The translations under genes and the position numbers were made by a program. The notes below the pieces were generated by a model, which was not told the DNA's origin, did not search any database, and saw nothing but the letters and a program-made list of their open reading frames with translations. This document shows, in pieces, positions 58,170 to 64,000 of a stretch of DNA of 64,000 bases; the stretch's first letter is position 1, and each line of letters begins with the position of its first letter. Origin of the DNA: Dysidea avara (lineage: Eukaryota; Porifera; Demospongiae; Dictyoceratida; Dysideidae); assembly GCF_963678975.1 (NCBI RefSeq), contig NC_089281.1:5419277-5483276 (forward strand). Reading direction: 5' to 3'.

Positions 58170-61100
58170 TTAGCTAGATAAAGGTGTTAATTTTTGATAT
58201 ACATGCTTGGTTGATATATCTAGAGTCTTAATTTTACATGTGCTCTCCACAGCTTTAAGTTCCTCACTAAGTTGAGTTTCAACGTATTCTTTAAGTTTGC
58301 GCCACTTGGTTGAATCAACTGTTAAAGACCTGACAATCTCTTGTCGTAACTTGATGTATATTTTCAGTTGTGGCAAGATCAAGCAACTATTTTCGTGATA
58401 CTGAGACAAGAGTAGTTGAAGCTGTTCTTTGGCATCATTTATCCAATGCAATACCATATTGTGACAAAAATCAGCCACATTTTTGAATAATGCAACACAT
58501 TTAGCAGCTGTCTTAGTGACTGGATTATCTGTACACAACTTTTCAAAGAGGGTGATAAGGCCGTCATGATCATTTTCAAACAGTAGCTTTTCAAATTCTC
58601 GGTGAAAATCTCTCAGTTTGTTTGGAGCATCTTGCAAGATCTTTTTACATTCATCTGTAATTAGCTGCACCTGTGTGTCAGGGACTAAGTCTGGTCTGTT
58701 TCTAACACGTAAATTCAAGCAGGTAAGTTGATAGATAATCAAGTGAGGATCATAAAATGCACCCCTTATAAGGTATGCAACATTTTCTGCTAGGTGTTGA
58801 TGGTCAATCTGTACACAAGTGTCTCTCAAGAAGTCATCAAGGTGTTGTGAACTGCCAACACCCTTTGGCAGACACAGTTGCAATTGACGTCGAATCAAAG
58901 GAAGCATAAGGGACTTCATAGGCCAGACTTGCAAAGCTCTCAGTGAATCAGTGTTATCAATGAGGTACTTTTCCATTACTGGATGAACTTGTACACATGC
59001 TAACTTAATATTCATTGGAGCCATGTACATTTCACATGACAAAAACAGGCTACACTCCTCTAGTTTGGCATATAAATTTTTGTAGTCTCTTTTACCAATT
59101 TCCCACATTTCTTCTACTATAGACTGAGGTATGGGATTTCCAGTACCTGCATAAAATACCACGGACAACAGCCTGCTCTTCTCAGTTTCATCAAGCATTT
59201 GCACTGTACAGTCAATACATGCCTTTTCAGCGCGTTTTTGTTTATTTGTCATGTCACTGTGACCAATAGCAGCCAAACCACAGTTGTGCAATTTTCGCAC
59301 AACAATCTCGAGTGCATCATTGAAAGACAAATTTTGAAATGTTGAATGATGCAATAGTTGTCCTCGTACTAAATACAAAAGTAAGGGACACAGTTGTAAG
59401 TCAACAACCAGTTTCTCCAAACAGTCAGCACTTTGTTTAGGTATTGGCACAGAAATATCTGAAATTCCATTTGTAAGCATCATTACTGCTTCTGATGTTT
59501 CCATTGGAGGCATCTCAATGTAGTGGGAACTGGATATTTCATCAGCTATGCTCTGGTCTTGCATCGTAGCTATCACTCTGCAATTACTGAAAGCTGTCGT
59601 GTACCATTCCAGGTCGATAGAATCCCAAACATCTTCGATGATAACTAACAAGTGAGAGAAATAGTTTGCTGTAATATGACGCAATTCTGAAATGATAACA
59701 TCCAGATGGCCATTATCTTCTTTTGTTTTAATCTCCTTCTTTGTCAACAGGTAATACAGCTGGCTCAGTGTAGTGCTAGGGTCAGGATGTGTTGCTAGAT
59801 GCACAAACAAAAAGCCATCCTTGAAAAAGTTTTTAATTTCAGTTTGGTGACACAGTGCTGTCACGAGTGTACTCTTCCCAGAACCTGCACCTCCAATGAT
59901 GCTGGCACAGATAGTTATGGTGCTGGAGTCAAATTCAGGGACGAGAACTGCATCAAAAAGACGCTTTATCAGACCTTGTCTGGCTATATGACATGAAGGG
60001 AATAGAGGAGGAGGAGGTAGATATCCATAACCTGACAAAAGATTGGAATGAGAAAAAGAATGATTTAGTGTACAGTAAATAATGTACAACAAAATATGTG
60101 GCACGAAAACAAGAAAGCCACGTAACATGAGTCTGCTATAAATATAATAATGTGTACTAAGAATTATTTTTTGGCCCAGTTTTATGTATATGCTCACCGT
60201 TTTTAACGACTGTAGACATAACAGCATAGAGGAATATTTATTGAGCAAAACCAAATTGCAAATTTTTTAAGTCATAGGATGCATGCATATTTGACAAACT
60301 CCCATGTGGGGGAACGATCAAGTCTAGACAGCATAGACTCATGTTAGTAGGTAGTACTGTCTTGTAATTGTTAACTGTTTTTATATATTTACCTTTGTCA
60401 TATCTTTGATATGAATATTTCATGTTTTTCTCGAGTTCTTTCAATGAACCTATGATAAAATATGATAAGAACCTCATTGTACACATATATTACTTAATGA
60501 AAAACAGCAGATGATGTGCATAGAAATATATAGCAGGTTAATCATAACATGCTAACTAGCTGAAAAGGATACTTAAAGCCTATGAATACAGGAAGTCAAA
60601 ACATCATGTCAAAATTCTAGAAAAAAATTTTCATGCCCGGTGGTGACTTGAACCCCCAGCAACATGTAGCCTAGGCATGCACTTAGGGAGGCACACAACA
60701 GCTAGGATCTAAATTTCCTTGCACTCTACCTAAACAATCTTGACTTCTTGCCAGCAGGGGTTGATCATTATTCCTATTCCACTATAGCAACCCTGTGAGA
60801 AGCCAAATCATCAGGTCATAATACTAATGCTATAGCAACTATGTGCATTTGATAAAATTAATTGTATAGGTAGATAAATGCCAACAGAACACTGTAAATG
60901 AAAGCAATATTATGCACACATGTAATTGTTCAGAACTCTTGTCAAAAATTTTTGTGTCTAGATTATACAAAACAGTTATTACCTAAAGGCTTTTTTGAAG
61001 CAATTTCAGAAGTGCCAAAGGCTTGATTGTAGTCAGCTACAATGAGGAAGGTAATATAACATATAAATAACACTAATATGGTTGCAATAATACCAAGAGT

Positions 61101-61181
61101 ATATAATGGGGAAGGGAGAGTGTCAAACTGTGCTATAGGCTGTGAAAAAATTAGCCTGTAAAGTAACCTGCATACCGCCAT
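58170..61181 (-). CDS. Membrane-anchored STAND NTPase with NB-ARC-type domain (3 exons)
   Basis: Exons 61181-60983, 60449-60393 and 60031-58170 join in phase 1 at both junctions (GTAATA, GTAAAT donors; ATAG, TCAG acceptors) to give 705 codons. Residues about 27-49 form one hydrophobic segment (LGIIATILVLFICYITFLIV), a likely membrane anchor. A short charged linker (exon 2) and a Pro run (YLPPPPLFP) follow, then the ATPase: P-loop IIGGAGSGKSTLVTA at 130-144, Walker B HLLVIIEDVWD, sensor-like CRVIATMQDQ, and a GLPL-like LQLCPLLLYLVRG. The C-terminal 300 residues are helical with no repeats I recognise. STAND ATPases act as nucleotide-switched scaffolds in immunity and cell death. The ligand and partners are unknown. 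All motifs are intact. The start codon is the first ATG before the hydrophobic segment. Confidence 0.78.
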
Positions 61182-62088
61182 TTTCTCTCGTAAACCTTGA
61201 TTGACCAGATTTATCAGGTTATTAATTTGGCGGGTGGCAGTGGAGATGTCACGTATGAAGTTGATATGCTAAGCACTGTTATTCTTCTTTTGCTCTCCAG
61301 GTTAGCTGACTGTATCTTTCTCTTTGTGCTGGGTTCCTCTGCACCATGTGTCATACTTTCTCAGCGAATGAACTGTTCTTTCAATCAGTAGTGTCGTGTC
61401 AACCGTGTTTATAATTATTCACTAATCAACACAAATCACCAAGTCATTTGAGCAATGCCATAGAACTTTAAGGGCTCATTTTCAAAGGATATAGCACAGT
61501 TCGGCAATTTCCCTCCCCTGTTACAATAATATTATCATACTCTTGATAACACCAATATTATAAAACAGTATGGTAGTAGTAGGGTTCTCCCCTAAAATGA
61601 ATAGCACCCACCAAAATGCTCTATTACAAACCATCATACAAATATCACACATCACAAGTGTCTACCATCTGTGCTTTGCCTTCCCTTTCATCTTCGATTA
61701 CATGGTCATCTTCTTCCTCATGTGATGAAACCATACTGAGTTGTTAATGTTTCACAATGACCACAATGACACTTAGACGAGTGCATTTAGACACCATAAA
61801 ACTATTTGAAGTGCTAAAGTTATACTCATGATATAAGAAAGTAGATACACACACTTATAAAATGATCACAAGGTCCAACCACAACCCTAAACGATCAGAG
61901 CATGTGTCCCTTAATTATCTAGCTGCAATCAATTTTGCTATAGAAGACAACATATGGCAAACCATTCCCCTTAACCTATTGTGCAGTGCACTCAAGACAA
62001 GCATGGAGATCGAGATAATCACAGTAAATATTGTATCAGAGGTAAAATGTAGTATTGGTGCAGCAAGAGGAAATCTTCCATTATTTAC

Positions 62089-62637
62089 TAGTGTTGCACC
62101 GATATCCAAATTAGCCGATTATTCCGATAACCGATATTAAGCAACAGAATTAGCCGATACCAATAACCGATCCGATATACACTAATAACACTAACACTCA
62201 TCCTCATCATTATTAAATGGCTCATATTAGTGACATAACCATTGATATACAGCTCATTCTAGGCTAAAATGTAAAGTTAGATGCATACCACAAGTAAAAG
62301 TTACTCATGGTAAACAGGTTTTAAGTACATTTTACTACTGCTATACAGTTGAGACAGGTGGCTGGCACTACATAGAAACCTAAAAACCTCAGTTTATTGT
62401 TGGGCATGGCCTAAACCCTGACAGTTTATTATGGGCATGGCTTGTAGTCACCGCTAAACCATTAACACATAACTTAATTAAAATGCCAAATAACTTATGT
62501 CTAGCCTCCCCCACATCATTATACTACACAGCGCAGTGGAAATTAACATCGGCCTTGATTTAATCAAAACCGATTAATCGGCTAGTAGCCAATATCGGCC
62601 GATACCGATTATTGAACCGATTATCGGTGCAACACTA
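62089..62637. mobile_element. hAT MITE with perfect 8-bp target duplication
   Basis: 549 bp. Termini TAGTGTTGCACCGATA and the inverse ATCGGTGCAACACTA. TTATTTAC is duplicated on both sides (62081-62088 and 62638-62645). Subterminal CCGATA/TATCGG repeats occur at both ends. No coding frame. Confidence 0.9.
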
Positions 62638-62645
62638 TTATTTAC

Positions 62646-64000
62646 TCTTGTTATTACTAATCAACATTGCCACTGGTATATGTAGTGCATGAAAATGTAC
62701 AACATGGACCTAATGTTCACTACAGGAATGTTACAAACAATAACTATTACACACCTGTCAGGTATGTAACTGATTTTTAATCACATATGCCTGATGACCG
62801 GAGACATGAGGGTGTTCTATGAACTGTTTTATGGCATTAAGCATGCATGGATCAAAAGAATATGAAGGAGAAAGAAGGCTAAGGTTAAAACTCACTCACC
62901 ACCATAACTGTTATATGGCGGAGTCAATTATAAACACCTGTAGCACCACTTTGTAAGCACTCTCTGTAACTTCTGTCATATGGTTCAGTAACCCCATGTG
63001 CTTATCCTGTAGTGGTCATGCCCTTAAGTGAATGGGAACAGAAATGACCAGCCCCTCACTCACTATTGTGGGTAATCACAAACATTTTGCTGGTTGATAA
63101 TAAGTAAGCATTTTAGGCAATTCTTCGAAGTGATAATTACACTATTAACAAAGAGATACAAAAAGAAAGAGAATGTATATATAGGTGTGTTGCTATTTTG
63201 TACATCTGGAATCAGTGGCCTTGTGCATATACATAGACGCCAGAACCGGGCGGGCCAGGGCCCCCACACTATTTTCAAAAGCATGTTTTGGCCCCCCCAC
63301 TTTTTGGGGCAAGTACTAGTAGCCAATCAGCCAAAGTTATACATACACACAGAAATACATACCTCCATACGAGAAGCCATACAACCACCATGCAAAAGCA
63401 CTCTGGGGTGTGGCATCACCAGTCCACCGCAACTGTCAAGCCATTCATTGTATGATTAAACAACACAAAAGCGCCTGTAATTTTATTTCTGTTATGCTTG
63501 CACGTGATATCTGTTGTTCAAATATTTCCTGGATCCCATGCAGTGAGAAGTTTAAACAGTAGAAAGAGCGTCATATCCGTGGCATTATATGATGCGGGCA
63601 AGTTTAACTCGAATGAGGGTGGTAACAGATCTAAGTCTAAGAGGGCAGTCACACTGTAGTACACGAGTGTATGGGAGTTGCTGACTACCGACGATTAAAC
63701 CAGAAAGTATTTAGACTTTGTGGTGAAGTTGATTTATCAAGAGAAACAAACAAGGATGTTGAAACTCAAAGTGGCCAACTGTGAACGCAGTGTGGTATTC
63801 ACGTGATCTTCACTCAGTTTGGGAACACCTGCTAGAGCAGACATCCCAGCTTGTAGTTCCTTAAAGGTAAAGATGTTTCACTTTGCGGATAACCACTATT
63901 AATGCTGTAATCCTTGCAGTGTGAAGTACGTAAAGCTCGCATAAAGAAAAGACCTTCACATGACAATGATTTCTCACGTGATATATACATGCATCAAGCA
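62646..64000. other. Terminal stretch without a firm gene
   Basis: A G/C-rich block at 63238-63312 (GGGCCAGGGCCCCC, GGCCCCCCCACTTTTTGGGG) looks like one end of a TIR element. A 37-codon frame at 63671-63784 (MGVADYRRLNQKVFRLCGEV) has coding-like composition and could be a first exon of a gene to the right, but no donor or partner is certain. Confidence 0.35.

Noticed and set aside
60600-60720. tRNA-like SINE on the minus strand (B-box-like GGTTCAAGTC, A-box-like TAGCTGTTGTG)
   Set aside because: The boxes are loosely spaced, and I could not form a cloverleaf, a poly-A tail or a target duplication. Too weak to list.
61862-62140. 92-codon plus-strand frame
   Set aside because: Its 3' end runs into the hAT MITE at 62089, and the remainder shows no recognisable protein pattern.

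Overview
The window is animal nuclear DNA. It is AT-rich, has small intron-bearing genes, and is dominated by transposable elements. Two genes are clear orthologues of conserved metazoan genes: an MCFD2-type EF-hand cargo-receptor subunit and the arginyltransferase ATE1. Very short introns (52 bp in one transposon gene), a Gmr1-type LTR retrotransposon, MULE transposase remains with SWIM, Ulp1 and PHD modules, and a membrane-anchored STAND NTPase suggest an early-branching animal, most likely a demosponge. That placement is inference, not proof.

Layout. 1-5.3 kb: tail of a minisatellite-bearing repeat, MITEs, a (CA)n tract and one death-fold-like candidate exon. 5.36-10.37 kb: a complete LTR retrotransposon on the minus strand with 254-bp LTRs, a CACAG target duplication, and integrase encoded before reverse transcriptase. 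10.4-15.4 kb: MITEs and simple repeats. 15.4-18.3 kb: the host genes MCFD2 (+) and ATE1 (-), convergent and 96 bp apart. 18.3-19.4 kb: a frameshifted ARM-like gene remnant. 19.4-21.5 kb, 25.7-29.3 kb and 39.5-44.4 kb: large copies of one composite repeat family. In its fullest form the family has a fold-back palindrome, a long minisatellite and a conserved tail ending in a small hairpin followed by CTTGAT. 32.7-38.0 kb: a decayed MULE-type transposase locus (SWIM, Ulp1-like protease, PHD), itself hit by a hAT MITE. 39.0-52.9 kb: a second, older LTR retrotransposon (minus strand), split by three later insertions: a composite repeat, a PIF/Harbinger element with two genes, and a small TIR element. 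52.9-57.7 kb: several MITEs, a 2.4-kb element with about 370-bp inverted repeats, and an unrecognised gene fragment. 58.2-61.2 kb: a three-exon gene for a membrane-anchored NB-ARC/STAND NTPase. 62.1-62.6 kb: a hAT MITE with a perfect 8-bp target duplication.

How it fits together. Only MCFD2, ATE1 and the NB-ARC gene look intact and host-functional. They should act in the early secretory pathway, in N-degron protein turnover, and possibly in innate signalling or cell-death control at a membrane. Almost everything else is a layered insertion record. LTR divergence (3 differences in 254 bp against 7 in 207 bp, counted by eye) and clean target duplications allow much of the insertion order to be read. 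No protein-coding transposon here looks autonomous.
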